Positions 26,671-42,318 of a DNA stretch of 64,000 bases are shown one piece after another. The stretch is from Vespula vulgaris (lineage: Eukaryota; Arthropoda; Insecta; Hymenoptera; Vespidae): NCBI RefSeq assembly GCF_905475345.1, contig NC_066600.1, forward strand, positions 2,489,001 through 2,553,000. The letters are read 5' to 3'. Numbering within the stretch: the stretch's first letter is position 1; each line of letters starts with the position of its first letter. The notes under the pieces were generated by a model, which ran no database searches, was not told the DNA's origin, and saw only the letters and a list, made by a program, of their open reading frames with translations. A program made the position numbers and the translations under genes.

Positions 26671-27275
26671 ATTAAAGATGAATGGAGGGAAAACGACATA
26701 ACAAAAGTGGAACAATTAAAAGGTACAATTTTTAAATATTAACGTTTCGATCACGATATACGAGTCCTATTTTTGAGGAAGACAACATTTTTGAACTATC
26801 TATTTGCTATTTTAATGCAAATAAAAATCCGAAGAATATATATAAAGCATTAGATCCATTTAATTCGATCAAGTAAAACAGATGATATAATATATTTTCA
26901 TTGTAGAAAAAGATATAAGAGAAACTGATCTTGTTAAATAAATTAATAGATAAAAATACATGTTTTCTTTGAATTTCTATTTGAAATGGAAATGTCTCCA
27001 TACATATATTCTTCTTGTGCATACGACAACATTGATCATTACCTAAAAACTACATATTCGCTTCATTCAATTATAATCCATTCTTATTTTGATTATATGC
27101 AAATATTTAATGTCTAAAAGATAAATCGTATAACGTGATCAATATTAAAAATCATTTATAAAAAGAGATAGAGATACGAGAAACAGATTACATTATATTT
27201 TTATATTTAAAATACTAATAATGTTTTATATTTGAATAAAAATAAAATTCTGACGCAGCGTTATACGATTTCTCC

Positions 27276-27280
<5 letters not shown>

Positions 27281-27328
<48 letters not shown>
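27281..27328. repeat. TA then TG dinucleotide array
   Basis: A short TA run passes into about 19 uninterrupted TG units. Confidence 0.95.
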
Positions 27329-27330
<2 letters not shown>

Positions 27331-29671
27331 TCATTTAACTAATAATCGATACGAAATCGATCAAACTAATCTGTAAAAAAAATCCCTGATCCATCTAATT
27401 AGAATACTTTGGATAAACGGAAGAAGAATATACAAATTTCGAAAGCAAAAAATATCTTCACTTTCAAAAAAAGGAAAAAAGAAGAAGAAAAAAATACTAA
27501 AATTATAAGAAGTAAAAACAAAAAGGAAAAAAAGAATTATTATTACGATTAAACTACGCGTAATCGTTCACTGTGATCACCAAGCTAATACAACTAATAC
27601 ATACTATTATAGCGTACCGTGAATCGACGTAAAACACATCTCCAAAAAATTAAGATCAACTTTGAAAACATATTTGATACATATTCAGGTACGGAAAATC
27701 GTTGTTACATATGATAGTAAATATACATATATTCGACGGAGATCAAAGATCGATCATAAAGAAGCATGAAATATAAGATCTATTTCTTAACGCGTAATGG
27801 AAGATCCAAAGAAATAAAAAAAATATCCATTGCACGTCTACGTTTGACTTTTTTTTTTTTAAATGCATACCATTATCTTACTCGAAAAAATGAACCGATG
27901 GATTGTTTAAAACAATAAATAAAACCAACTGATTTTTATACGATCTTCCGTAGGCCGTACAATGATACTGTACAATAATTTATACAATATGTGTATATAT
28001 ATGTATATATACATACACATATAAAATATTATATATACATATATATATATATGTATATATATTATGTATATACCCGATATATATATATATAATTTCTCTT
28101 TGTACAATAAAATCTTTGCATTCGGAGAAATCGTACTTTCATATTACGTATTTACGTATATTAACAACAACTTAAAGCCGAGATAAATGATTTAATAAGT
28201 TTGGCAAGATCGCAGCATTAAAGTCAACGGTTCGACTTGATTGATAAACGTAAAAATTATTGATAAATCATGATGTGTTGTAATTTGATTGGCACTAAAG
28301 AAACTGATGTATATATATATGTATATATAAATATATATATCAATGAAATTGTTGTGTATTGCATTCGATAAAATCAAACTAGTAAGGTATTTTTCTAAAA
28401 AATAGCCGTGACACACCAGATCTAACTTGTAATTCTCTATTCTACTATTAACAACATCAACAGCAACAACACGTAATATATTCAACATCGATAATATATA
28501 TATATATACATATACATATATATATATATATATTTATTATTATCTTAACTATATATACAGTGGTATATATATATATTTATATTTATATAATATGCATATA
28601 TCTCTATACGTAATATAACAAATACGTAATTTTTACGCAAGTGTATACGCATATTACATAATATAAAAAGAAACTTTGTAATATACACCTGCTGTTCTGT
28701 ATATAAAGTATCTTACATGATAGACGTATACAAAGATACGATAATTAATTTATACGGACAATTAATACAATAACAAAGAAAGTTCGTATAAAAAGATTTG
28801 TAACAGGAGTTTCAAACAATAGGAGTAACTTGAGAAAATCTAAACAAAAAGAAATTAAAATTAAAGGAAATTAATGGCAAAGAATCACACTGGAAAAAGG
28901 GTATATCTGTGCTTGAACATATTCAAAATGTAAATCTTTTACAATTGATTATACCCAATTATTATAAACGATCTAAATATAGTATAATATCTCATCTTAT
29001 ACTCTCTCTAGAGATCCTCCAATAAAGCCTAACAGGCTATAAAGTCACACATAATTCTTTCTAATGTATAGAACATCAATGTATACGTATACGTACATGT
29101 TTTCGTGGGATTATATTAAATACGGCACACATTTATATGAACCCGAAACATTCTCATCATTTAATAGAGCATTCTCTTGTTCACTGCTTAATTTGGTAAT
29201 ATTAATATTTGCTAGGTAGAGAGGAAACCAAGTGTATTATCATCTTTTCTTTTTTTTAAATGCTTATCTATCTGTACTCATTATCATTCTTAAATGAAAC
29301 GTGTTCCTTTTCAATTAATTTTGAGCGAGCGCAGTCGTTAATAAAAAAAAAAAAAAGATTCTCTTTTACGTAAAATTTTTTAACGTGGATCCTCAAAATT
29401 TATAAATTATACTTATGAATGTAAAAGGAAAAAGACAAAGTTTATATTTAATCAATTAACGATCTCATCATGGATATTGTAATTGGATGGGCACGATGCA
29501 ATTCTTCTTATTCACTTTTCAAAATTGTAAATTTAATCTCTTGAAATAGTCAAATGAAAATCAAAAAGAATTTTGTTAATATCTCATCCTCGTATATACC
29601 GATATATATATTTCATGTGAAAATATTTTAGATTTCAACATAAAAAGAATAAATATAAATTCTATTTGTTT

Positions 29672-29720
<49 letters not shown>

Positions 29721-29963
29721 GTATCGCTCTGAAGAATATAATTTATTGATTCCTGTAAAACAACGATATTATTAAACCATCTCTATTTGAAAATATTTAT
29801 CGACATTAATATCTGACGACAAATCGTTCTCGAAATAATCCCATAACATCACGCGAACGAGAATATTGGAATTTGCAAACGTTAAATGCCATGAGATCAC
29901 GTATTTGAAGTATATATGTATATATCTTTCTCTCTCTCTATATATACATATATATATATATAT

Positions 29964-30001
<38 letters not shown>

Positions 30002-30716
30002 TATATCGCGTACTAGATCACAAAAACATTGACGTTAGGATTGACCCGTCGGGTGTCGGGTGGTATATTTCTTATTTCTTTTTTCTTTCTTTCTCTTTCT
30101 CTTTCTTTTTTTCTTTCTCTCTCTTTCACACGCGCGACGTGGTGCAAAAAGCTTAACGTCGAAGTGTAAAAAAATATCTCGTTGAAATAAATAAAGCGGC
30201 AGCGGCAAAGTATCAACGATAGATCATAGTTTATCAACAGCCCTTCATTTGGGCTCAGTCTCCAGATCGAAGGGAACGATTTACACATATATACATATAT
30301 ACATATACATATACATATAAATATATATACATATATATATACATATATATGCAACCCTTCGGAAACTTAAAGGACACAGTAGCAACACGGCGCCTCGCTA
30401 AAATAATTCAACAAACGTCTACATCGCATAAATATCATAGTCTTTTTTTTTCTTTTCTATAAATCCCACTAATATAGTAGTAGTAGCAGCTCTCGACAAT
30501 TTGCGATCGATTGAAAGTTAGACACACAACAGGATTATACATACGTACAGACATACTCACGCACGCACACGCACACACGCATATAAGATAAATTCTCTTA
30601 AATAGATCACTCGGACAAGATAATATACCCTAAGTCCATTTACAATTATAATAAGATTTCTCTCGTACGATTACGATATATCTTATATTATTATTATATA
30701 TATATATACATATATA

Positions 30717-30717
<1 letters not shown>

Positions 30718-30772
<55 letters not shown>
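30718..30772. repeat. TTA trinucleotide array
   Basis: About 18 uninterrupted TTA units flanked on both sides by TA arrays. Confidence 0.95.
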
Positions 30773-30807
<35 letters not shown>

Positions 30808-31403
30808 GCGTAACTTACATAGTTAAACATATACAATAGAAACAATAAGGACAATGTTACACGAAGTAACATTTTTGATTGTCTTCCTCGAAAGAGGTTC
30901 CGCTTGTGTAGTCAACACAATCGGAGACTACACAGCTTGAAATTTATACAGATCATTCTCGTCTTTACAAATGAACTCCTCCTTCTTAATCATACTTTTC
31001 TATAATGAGAATATACACTTCTCATCGATGCAATATATAACAAACGTATCTTCTGTTCCTAACAATTCCAATTTTTACCATTAAAAATCTTAATAATGTT
31101 AAATCAAATTCGTAAAACAAGAAGTATCTGTATATACGCACGTGATCAGAGAAAATCTGAGATTATCTATCATTCTTCGTTTTTTTTATCGTTTTCTTTT
31201 TTCTCTTCCTTCTGTTCTATTCTTCTTCTTTTTTTTACATTAGTTTTCTTTTTGTTTTTAACTCTTTCGCGTCCAAACAAAACGTTCATGCAAATGTACG
31301 AATCATCTAAGAACCCTCTCGTAAGATCACAGCGATGTTCTTCACGATTTATTACCAAATAAAAGCTGACAAACGAATGTAAAAAATATATGATTAATCT
31401 GTC

Positions 31404-31437
<34 letters not shown>

Positions 31438-31612
31438 GTGTATATATATATATTTACTAGTATATGAAAACGTACGTATTATATCAAAAACGAATTCATT
31501 ATCGAACGCGAAAGATCCAAACGGAAAATAATAATTTTTTCCAATATATTCAGAATATGAACCAGATTTCATTTCTAAAAATGTCTTTAATATGGAGTAC
31601 TTTCAGTCAAAA

Positions 31613-31675
<63 letters not shown>

Positions 31676-32379
31676 TCACGTATGTGCTTTTTCAGATCTT
31701 TGCTATGTCTCAACGATTCTCTTCTAGGCCAAAGAGAATTCGTTTTTAACTGTGATCTACCGATGTTTGACGAAGACGATCGAATCATTTTCTACGATTA
31801 TAGATCATCGTAACGTCGATATAGATAGCATTTTGGAACGCGATTTAGAAGTAGTCTGGTTTAATTAAATAACGCCTTATGCATATAACAACAATATTAA
31901 GTGTTAGCACTTAGGAAGATTTACTCTCTTATTTAGAATTATATATACTCTCTCTTTCTCTTTCTTCAAATACATACATATATATATATACATATATATA
32001 TACATATATATATATATACATATATATACATATATATATATCCTTTTTCCACACTTTTCTCATAATTAATAACAATGAGAACGGAAATCAATGTTCCATT
32101 AGTTTTCAATGAGTAGTATCTTTTTAATACTGTATAAACAACGGCAGATTTAACTCGGTTGTTTTAAAATGTCTGACATAATTTATTTACTCTTCTGTTT
32201 AAAGAATCGATGAAATGTTTGTCGATAACAAAGAGATCGAAAGGCAGCATGCTCGTATGCTCGATAAACCTCGATCGATCCAAACTCAGATTCGGTTTCA
32301 AATGCGTTTATTCATTCGATTAATAATACGTATATATGCGTGTGTATATACATATACATATATATGTATTATGTACATA

Positions 32380-33441
32380 CCAAAGTATCCCAATGGAAAG
32401 TATCCATCAGAATTTTTATATAATCTAAGTGATTTTTTCGAGAAACACCGGGACAAGTCAATTTTATTATTAAGAGAGATAGATCTTATCGTATATTCAT
32501 TTATTTTGAGCTAACCCCCTTAAAAATTTTAAGTGATAACAGGGGTCAAGCGGCACGTCATTTGAAAGATATTTTAATTCTCTTTACGATAGTGCTATAT
32601 CTTGTTTTCTTTTCTTTTCTTTTTCTTTTTTTAATTTTGAGTCAATCAATCCTCGATAAAATGCATTTCGAATTTTACGCGTTTCGAAATTACTTTTCAA
32701 AAGTACTTTCAATTTATTAAATATTCAAATGCGTATTGCATGGAGTAATAAAATCTTTGCTGAATAGTACGTTGAACATATTACAGTATACGTCTGGTAT
32801 AATCCTATGAATGCATGGGCTATTATATTGTATAACAAAATTATTGATCCACTCTTTTTATCAAATAATTTGAGCGGAAAGTCGTACTTAGAATTACTTA
32901 AGAATCAGATTTACTCATTGATCGTATAAATTATTCAAACAGACCTGAATATACCGGAAGAAGTGTTTTTTCAAAACGTTTTAAATCAGCATTTTCCTAA
33001 TCATTTACACTTTTTAATTTTTTTCTATGCATAGTCGAAGAATACGCCAAATTTAATACAAAATGATCTATATAAGGAAACAAAGACTTTATTATTACAT
33101 AGAGATGGAAAATACACAATATTTCATAAAATAAAAGTTGTTTTCAAATAGAAATTTAAAAATGTATTTTCCCGAAAATTATTGACTCAAAATTGAAAAA
33201 TAGCACAATCATAAAGAGAATTAAAAGATCTTTCAAATGATATATCATTTGATCCTTGTTGCTATTTAAGATTTTTCGAAGAGTGAATATTTTCAGCCCT
33301 TTTAGAAGGTTGATCCAAGATGGAACAATTTGTGATAAGGACCCGTCTCTCTCAAGAACAAAATTAATCTGTCTCAGCGTTTCTTGAAAAAATCATTAGA
33401 TTTCATAATCATTCTGGTGGACATTTTTCGTTTAGACACTC
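32380..33441. mobile_element. Long-inverted-repeat (foldback) element, non-autonomous
   Basis: Two diverged arms, about 32380-32818 and 33026-33441, are reverse complements along their length, with a roughly 207-bp AT-rich spacer. The best block (left 32558-32598, right 33200-33240) matches at 38 of 41 positions; elsewhere small indels separate matching blocks. The outer ends lie next to TA dinucleotides (32378-32379 and 33442-33443), as expected for TA-targeting DNA transposons. No transposase-like frame is present, so if mobile it depended on another element. It lies 416 bp beyond the Plc21C stop and may fall in that gene's 3' UTR. Family is not recognised; it could also be a local inverted duplication. 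Confidence 0.75.
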
Positions 33442-33856
33442 TATATATATATACATATATATATTTTTATGGTATTAACGTAAGAGATAAATTTATCTAA
33501 GAAGATATAAAATTATCTTATACGTCATTCGAATTTGAAAATCGAGACGTTAGACATTAAAATCTCATTTTATGTACACACGATGTATGTAGTATAGAGA
33601 CCTTGCTCATCGAAATTTTTACAGTTGACGAGCTGCCTAAAATCATATTCTCTCTCTCTTTTTGGTTTCTTTTCTTTTTTCACTTTTCAAAAAGTATATC
33701 TGCCGTTTTACAAATCCACTTTTCTATTCCGCTATCGTCAGATAGAGTTTCATCAAGAACTATTCAATGTACCAATATCGTCAATATTTCCATTTGGTAT
33801 ATTGTCCAAATTTTCACTGAGACAATGTAATGTAGAATATCATCTCGCCTCATTAA

Positions 33857-36800
33857 TTAATATGTATTCTCACTGAGTGATTCAGGCATACTGGTACCAC
33901 CTGATGGTGATAATGGTAACTCTCCACTTTCATATTTGCTACAACGACTATTATACTCTGCCTGCAGAGCGGCTTTTATCTAGAAATTTATATACCAAGT
34001 CATTATTAACTATAAAGAAAATACTTTAGTATACGAGAGACTCTTACATTAGCTCTTTCCTCCTCCAACCTCTGTCGGACCTCTTCGTGTTGCCTTTCCA
34101 ACTCCGCTCTCTTTTTCTCATAAATTTTTTTCAATCTAGTACATTCGTTAACACCTTTCTCCACTGTCGACTTAGCGACCTCTCTCTTCATCCGATCTAA
34201 TTCGGCCTTGTCCTTATGAACCTTAGCTAATTGCTTGACCTGTATGTTTTAGAGATATATCAAATCTACTAATTTTATTTAACATGAAAATCTTTTTTAA
34301 CTATTCTTTTCTTTTCCTCAAGAAGAATGAAATCACTCGAAAAAAGAAATATAAATGAAGCATATACCTCGCCGTGTCTACTAGCTTGAAGTTTACGCAT
34401 AACATCAGCAGTTTCCCTTTCCTGTAGAACTTTCAATGTTTTCAATTGATTCGATTGCGATGTTCGCATCACTTTCTCTACCGTGGCAAATACGCTTTCA
34501 TGATATTTCTCTTGTAACTCACGTTCCTGTAGCATGTGTGCTTTACAAACAGCCAATAATCGTTCACTTTGACTCCTAGGTAAACCTCTTGATAAACCTT
34601 CAACGCCTTCACGATTTTCCATTTCAGAACATTCGGAAGTTTCTGCCAGAGCTAGAGTACTTAAACCCACGTCGCTTGAAAAGCTATTTTTGAAATAAAA
34701 GCATCCATTTCATTATTATTTCAGATAAGTAAATCTATATCAGCGTCTTTCTACTAACAGATACTAACATGTTTCTACTTGATAATCGTTTCACCAATTT
34801 ATGACTCATACAAAACTTAGACTTATGCTTTTCTCCATCGAGAGAACCCTTTTGAGACTGTATTCGTATTTTTTCCTTCTCATGTTTTTTCCTCAAAGAT
34901 TCCAACTTTTTCTCAAGCTCCGATTTCTTCTCCTTTACGAGTTTATTTTCCATAAGTTTTTCCAAAGATTCAGCTATTACCTCTTCGCTCGCTAAAAGGA
35001 AAAATTGAATGCGTCCTTGTAGCTTTTTTTCTTTTTTTACATACTGATGCTTTTACTGATGCTATATACTTACTACTACTAGCATTGACCGGACTTTTAT
35101 TTGCAGATGCATCAACGAACTGGACTACAGGAGATGGTGCATTATCTTCAACTTCTGGTGTTTCAGAAGTATTTATACCAATAATCGATGGTCTACCATG
35201 TGTACTGCTTGTCGCTGGTTGAGGAGCTGGTAATTCACCTACTGATTGCACTCGTTTTGTCTTAACAGTCTCTTCCTGAAGAAAAATAAATATATATAGA
35301 ATTAATACAAACGAAAGAAAGAAAGAAAGAAAGAGAAAACATTTGCCAAAATAAATATTAGTAAAATCAATGAATTGATTAGCTAATTTCATTGTTATAA
35401 GAACAACTTACGGTCGATTTAGAAGCAGTTGGTGTTTCGCCAACTTTATCTTTTTCCTATAAAATGTTAGTTTAAGAGTTAGTGAATATTGGGTGTGTTA
35501 GTATAATATCATTTGTCAATCTTTAATGCTCACCTCAATTTCTTCAGAAGGTTCGTCTAAGCAATCAGTAAGAACCATTAATTGCTTCTCTCTCTTTTCC
35601 ACTTCGCTTTGATATTTTATCGGATTGGCCAATGCTTCGGCTAATTCACTAAGGCCATCTGGTACGTAATCTTTGACAATCACATGTAAAAATAGACTCG
35701 CTAATGGTAATGGTTGACCACATTCTGTTCTAAGTGCAACGTGTCGGTATCCTGGACACAATCCCACAACAGGTAATACTCTATGACCGATCAATCGGCC
35801 AGATTCTTCATACGCGGCTATTCTGATGGAAGCTAATTCTGGCAATACTACCTAATGTAAATCAAGTATATTTGCAATAATATTAATCATTTAATAACGT
35901 TAGATAAGTCGACTGAGAAAAAGAGTTTCTTACCTTTTTAAATACAAATGGTTCCTCGTCGTAAACAGGATTAATCCCATTATTAGGAACAATTTTCGTA
36001 CGAAATTTCTTTCTCACTGTGTCCGCTGGAAGACCAAACATATCCACCTCCACATACGTTCCTACCCTTTTATCAGTCAGAAATTGAGCTGAAATTACAT
36101 GGATATGTACCGTCCCTGCTATGATACCATCGACCGTTGATTCCGCAAAAGGATCCAATCGACGATCCTTTCGTCTCATAAATTCTGGCTTTAATATATA
36201 ACCACAACGTTGATTGTATTCAAAAATTCCCAAATTCAGCTGCATCGCCAAATCTAATGTGTAAAATGATCAAATATATACAAAACTCTCTGATATTTTT
36301 ATTCGCTTATATATTTATATTATGATAATACGTATGCTTACCAAGTGTTTGATAATTGAGAGCAACTAATTGGCAACCTGCATTCCAAAATACTTGAGGC
36401 ATAAAGTTACTCGAATCGAATCGTGTTCCGGCTGGATAAACTCTCGACAATTGATGTTTATTGTAATTAACAAATTCCAATGGTCTTTCCTTTAGAAGCG
36501 TCGTTGCCTGTTTTTCGTCAAACGATGACATTTCGTACATTCGATTTTTTTCTATAAAAAACAAAAAAGAACAAACGCGATTAATATTAAAGAGTTCGTA
36601 ATAAATACTATCTACGCGTGTGTGCATATCACGTTCCAACAAATATAATTACTTTCAGCTGATTCAAAACTATTAAAATGAACAGGTTGCACGTAATTGA
36701 CTAATGCTGAAATTTCCGCGCCTGCTTCTGTTTCTTTCGCTGAAGTTGCTACTTTATCGGGTGCAGGAACTTTATCACCCATCCTAAATTTGATGTCTTC

Positions 36801-39771
36801 TACATTAGATTCATCTTCCTCTGTACTTGACTCGTCTTCATCATCTATATATATGTCAATTAAAAAAAATAAAATAAAATTATTGTAATAAATTAATTCA
36901 CCTCTATATCAAGATGCAATAATATTTGAAGGAATCTTTATTCTTTGATATATACCATCGTCTTCTTGCGTACTATCTCTACTATTCTGTCTCTGCTGAA
37001 GCATCGGTGCATGAGATACATCTCCATTCCTGATTTGTTGTTCGCCGTTGTTAACGACCCCGTCGACTACTTCGTTTTCGGGTATTATATCCGGCGGTGG
37101 CCCATTTTCCCCTTCAGCGGCTGGATTTACTATGCCATTCTCATCGGTTTCTTGAGGAGTTTCTTCACCCTCCAACGGTAATGCATGTTGCTTTTTATGA
37201 TGCTTCTTGTGGTGGTGATGATGATGTTTCTTCTTATTTTTTATTATAATTTTACGTTTAAGTAAAGCTGGAGGAGGTAATTCTTGTCCAGGTTCCAGCT
37301 GGAAAAATATAACATCAAATTTGAGAGTATTGGTTATCGCTTAAATAACAATTAATATAAAAAAATTCAATATAAAAATGTTAATACTTTATGAGACTCC
37401 AGAGGTGCATCTAATAACATTTCACCAAATAACTCTCTACAATATTGTGCTATTTTAGCTTGCTGCCGTGGATTACAGTGATTTTCAAAACTAAGTATTA
37501 CGGGAAATTCCGATGTTTTAAAGGCACTCTCAGCAATTGCCTCTATGACATCTCGTGCATGAATTTCAGGTACAAATGTATACCTGAAAAAATTACGTCA
37601 AAATAAATTACAACTCCATTAAGGAATGTCATTTATTAATCTATCTTTTTTCTTTTTTTTTTTTTTTTAATTATAAATTACCCATGAACAATAACTGGTT
37701 CATCAAACTTTCCATTCCAAAAGTCTAGTTCGACGCAGCGGCAACCAGCAAGTAAACATTGACGATAAATTTCTACTGAACTTTTCCCTGTAAGCTGATG
37801 ACCTAAAATCGGAATCCATATTTATCTTTTAATAAAATGAAGCTAGATGTATATACATAATATATAAGGGAATTTTTTTTTCCGAGACTCTGCACATACC
37901 TGTTAAATAAGTATTGTGACTAGAATTTATAAAATAATGAGCAAGTGGTTGATCCATATCATCTGAAAGTTCAAATTTGGTCACAGCAACAATTGGATTA
38001 TCCTCACTCATTAAATATCTTAGAAATCCATCAAAACTTAACTGTCCTCGATTAGCATTATATTTATTTGGTTCATATTGTATTATTATGTCTTTTGCTC
38101 TTGCTTCATTTGCATATGGATAAAGTATTTCATTTAATCGCGGATCCCTTTGCGTTAAATTTAAAAACTCTACAAACTGTTTAACGGACATTAATCTACG
38201 TTTTGTATTGCCCACAATTCCTTCAAATACTTTTTCTACATCTGATCTCTGTGTAAGAGATTTATAAAAATTAAAAAAATCTTCAAATTGGAATTTCTGA
38301 AGAGGTACAGCATCATTCTGTAAAGAAAGAGATATATTTACAATATAGTTTAAAATAGTACCTTGATTCAGCTATTATTATAAAAATAATAATGCAGTTT
38401 TTAGATATAATGATATAAATAATAAAATAAACTTACTTTTCCAGATGGCAGACCTGATATATCAAGTGCTTTTTCTACGCGTTTACGATCTTCCTTATTT
38501 TGCGTAAACATTCTAATTATACTGAAATATAATTCAATTTGAATATATTCAATAAGCTCTAATCCTTCAATAAAAGATATGTCAATCATAATAGCAAAAT
38601 TTTACATACTTCTTTACTGGTATTTTGCCTGCTTTATCAACTGTGAGTACTAATCTTGTATGTGCCTTCTGCAAAAACATAGTTGTACTTGTGTTGAGCT
38701 GTGTTAAATTGTATGCTAACTGCAGAAGTTGATCGGTCCAATGTTGGGCAATCTCAGCACGCGTTGTGCAAAAATTAATAAATGTCATATTAACAAAGTC
38801 AGATCCATAACAAATTGTTACAGTTTTGTCTTCTAAAGAGTCTTGAGATCCCATAGTTACAAGAGATTTTAGTTTTGAATCCTGCAAATCAAATTATCCT
38901 CTACTTAAAGAAACGCTTTAAGCGACATAAAAGTTAGGATGATTTACGATCATTACATTTCTCATAATCTTAACATTTCTCATAAATTTAATAAAATAAA
39001 CTAAATATAAATTTCATTACATCGCCATTATTCAAATGAGCACAATATTTAAACTGGATTATACAAGTATAATAGAAACCATAGGAATGTATTCATTGTT
39101 ATCTATATTGATTTATGGGAAAACTGATAATGAAAACTAGTTTCCTTTCTACATGACTACCATTGTTTTCAACTGTATCCAAGATAGAGAGGACAAAAAA
39201 GATGAACTTATAGAAAGAACATAAAGTAGGTAATGTTCTATTTATACTTTCATCAATAATTATTATGTAGTGCTGTGCGTCATTATCATCTACTCAAAGG
39301 CATGGTTTAATTATAGATATCCCTCAAAGCAATATCCATATCTGTTGCAGTGATGCATATGTGCATTGTTAAATACTCTTATCTTTCTCAGAGTAAGCAC
39401 AGGTGATACATATTATATTGCATACAGCATATGTAAGATGTCTTTCAAGTTTTAATAAAAAATTAAAACATAAAAGTTTTACGCTCAAATGGGTTAACAA
39501 AACTTATAATCAAAGTATAAAAGAGCAGGAGATGTAATATTACTACCTTTGGTATTTTGGCATATTTTCCTGTGCGTGTATCTCGTATTGTAGCTATGTC
39601 CAAGATATCCATCTCATTATTTTGATCTACCCAATGCAGATAAAAACCAAATTTATCTACTTTCAATGTTACTGGCGTTGCAGCTCCAGAATCCTACATA
39701 AATATTCGTAAAGCATGAAAAATTTTTATCTAATTAAATATGTTTTTATACATATATATATGTATATATCC

Positions 39772-39807
<36 letters not shown>

Positions 39808-40115
39808 CATATATTTATAATAATGAATATTCTAAAAAATAGATAGTATATAAAATCAACTTAGGTCTAGCAAAATTACAACTCTTATAGCATACAAAAT
39901 AGCTCCAATGTGCAGTATCAACTATATTCTACGGGTCAATTGTAGTATCGTATTGATACTAATACAAATGCTATATAGTCACAGCTAGACCATTTACTGA
40001 AAGGAAGTATACGAACCTCATCCCATTTAATAAACTTCTCTCCATCCTGTATCTGCTGAGAGACCTCAACAGGCTTGGTCTGTACAGCGTTAATTTGAGC
40101 TTTATTGCCTGCCAT
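33857..40115 (-). CDS. Plc21C: Phospholipase C-beta, Plc21C type
   Basis: This enzyme cleaves PIP2 to IP3 and diacylglycerol downstream of Gq-type G proteins at the plasma membrane. Eighteen exons join in phase, from 40115-40017 and 39693-39547 through to 33979-33857, giving 1,273 residues, close to fly Plc21C. Order: PH (about 1-145), EF-hand region (about 150-310), X domain with catalytic His335 (in [14 protein letters not shown]) and His380 (in VIVHG), X-Y linker (about 447-605) with a His/Lys run and an acidic run ([15 protein letters not shown]), Y domain (about 607-725), C2 (about 741-860) and a charged C-terminal coiled coil typical of beta isoforms. The N-terminus ([12 protein letters not shown]) resembles PLC-beta1/Plc21C rather than norpA. 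The junction 34769/34683 uses the weaker donor GTTAGT, the only in-phase choice found. A GAC/GTC array lies just upstream of the start. Confidence 0.93.
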
Positions 40116-40310
40116 CCTGACTTCTTGATACCGTACAAGTATATAATTTGCAGGCACTGAATAACTTTTAACATGGGCTTGAAAGGAAAGAAACGAGAGT
40201 CACGATGAATAAAAACAACGATGTTCGAGACCAACAGCACAATATAATCGAGGGTAATATTAGTAAAGACGAAGACAAGGATAACGACGGAGACAGGGAT
40301 GATGGGGACA

Positions 40311-40618
<308 letters not shown>

Positions 40619-40882
40619 AGCTTCATGGATAACGTTTTCAACATCAGGGGCACCTGGTGGATCACCCCGTTACACTGACAGACACACCAGTCTCATCGCA
40701 CGCACGAAAGAAAACGATCTTACGATTTATAAACGGCGTCGTCGTCGCCGTCCCTGTTTCCACTCCCCTCTCCTTTCTTTCTCTATTCCTCTCACCCTCC
40801 GAATAATCTCCCTCTTTTTCTTCAACACGCTCCCTATATATCTCCCTTTCCCCAAGAGTGCGATCGAGCGAACGTCAAACTC

Positions 40883-40926
<44 letters not shown>

Positions 40927-42264
40927 TCTCTCTCTCTCTTTCTTTTCTCTTTGTAAAAGATAAAGTATATTTTCGCTCGACGTAAATTTTCTTAATCACA
41001 GCCGATCATCAACGTAGCCCATTGACACACATTTAAGAATAAAATAGAAAAGACCTGCATCGCGAGCAGTCAGACGCACGTGAATCGTTTGACACTCGTT
41101 CGGCGCCCATTCAGTGCACATTCGTAAAATAATAGGAATCCAACACGACTACCGCGCACCTCATAATTATTTCGTATTCACGAACACTAATAGCAAGTAC
41201 ATTCACTTTACTGATTCCAGAACTCGACATCCATTCGCGCGCCGTCGTGCGAAAACCACCGAGCAGCAGCCGCTTATTCTAACTACCACTAATCGACACC
41301 AGGTGGCACTCGTGAAGGCAACTCCGAGACGCGCGGTTATTACGCTTAAATTGATTTTAATGCGATACGCCGGTTTTAGCTTTGTTAAAGAAACCATTAA
41401 AAATACATTAGTTCGACCATGTATCGCTGTTGCTTACGTAGCCGACGAGATATCGAACTTTTAAATCTATATATATATGGAATATTTCAGTTTGTTTTTT
41501 TTTTTTTTTGTTCTTTTTTTAATTATACATTTAAATCTTTCGAGGAACATCCATCTTCGATTTCACGTTTCTCATTCGGATATTTCTTTCGTCATATACA
41601 AATTTTTCAAAGCAATCTTACATCTATTTAAAAGGTTAATAAAAAAAATTTCTCGTCGATGTTACGATTATATAAAAATAGTTTCGTTTATATGAACTTG
41701 GCGAGAAAATTCTGCAAATCAGTACACTCCCCTTATGTACACACTTTATCTAAAAATAAGTGCACGCCCTTCGATGAAAGAAAGACTAATCACCTTTACC
41801 GCATCCATTAAATCGATCCGGTTTTCTCTCCTTGCTATTAAACTTAAGTCAATTTAGTTTAACGAACGCGTAAAATAATCGTGATCGTGTCGTTCAGTCG
41901 GATATTATACACAGATATTATTACCTTTGAAATTTGATGAAGTATATACATCTTATATGTATTTAAATTAGATCCATATAATGACAGAGACATGTGTTTG
42001 TAGTATACATTTAAAAATATAATTAACTCGATAGGAGAAAGATAAGATTTGACACTCTGTAAAAATATTTTATATTTATGATATATATGAAATATATACT
42101 TGTTAACTAAGCAAAATAATATTATGAATGCACATTAATGTTTATAGTTTATATAGGATAGGATTATAGCAGGGACTCTTTAAAAACTATCTTATTAATA
42201 TTTACTATATAATATTAAAATATTATTGTGTAGATAGTTTTTTAATAAAATATATAAGAAATTG

Positions 42265-42318
<54 letters not shown>

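Larger units (their letters stand above)
24114..32379. other. AT-rich intergenic region with microsatellites
   Basis: No gene is supported on either strand. Composition changes sharply from the CT-rich DNA before JHAMT to TA-rich DNA here. It contains TA arrays (about 24311-24350, 24605-24665, 28010-28085, 29676-29717, 29940-29998, 31619-31671, 31976-32042), an AAGT array (25017-25078), a TAATAG array (26526-26670), a TG array (27291-27328) and a TTA array (30718-30772). T-runs and short purine tracts fill the rest. It may include alternative 3' UTR of flanking genes. Confidence 0.6.
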
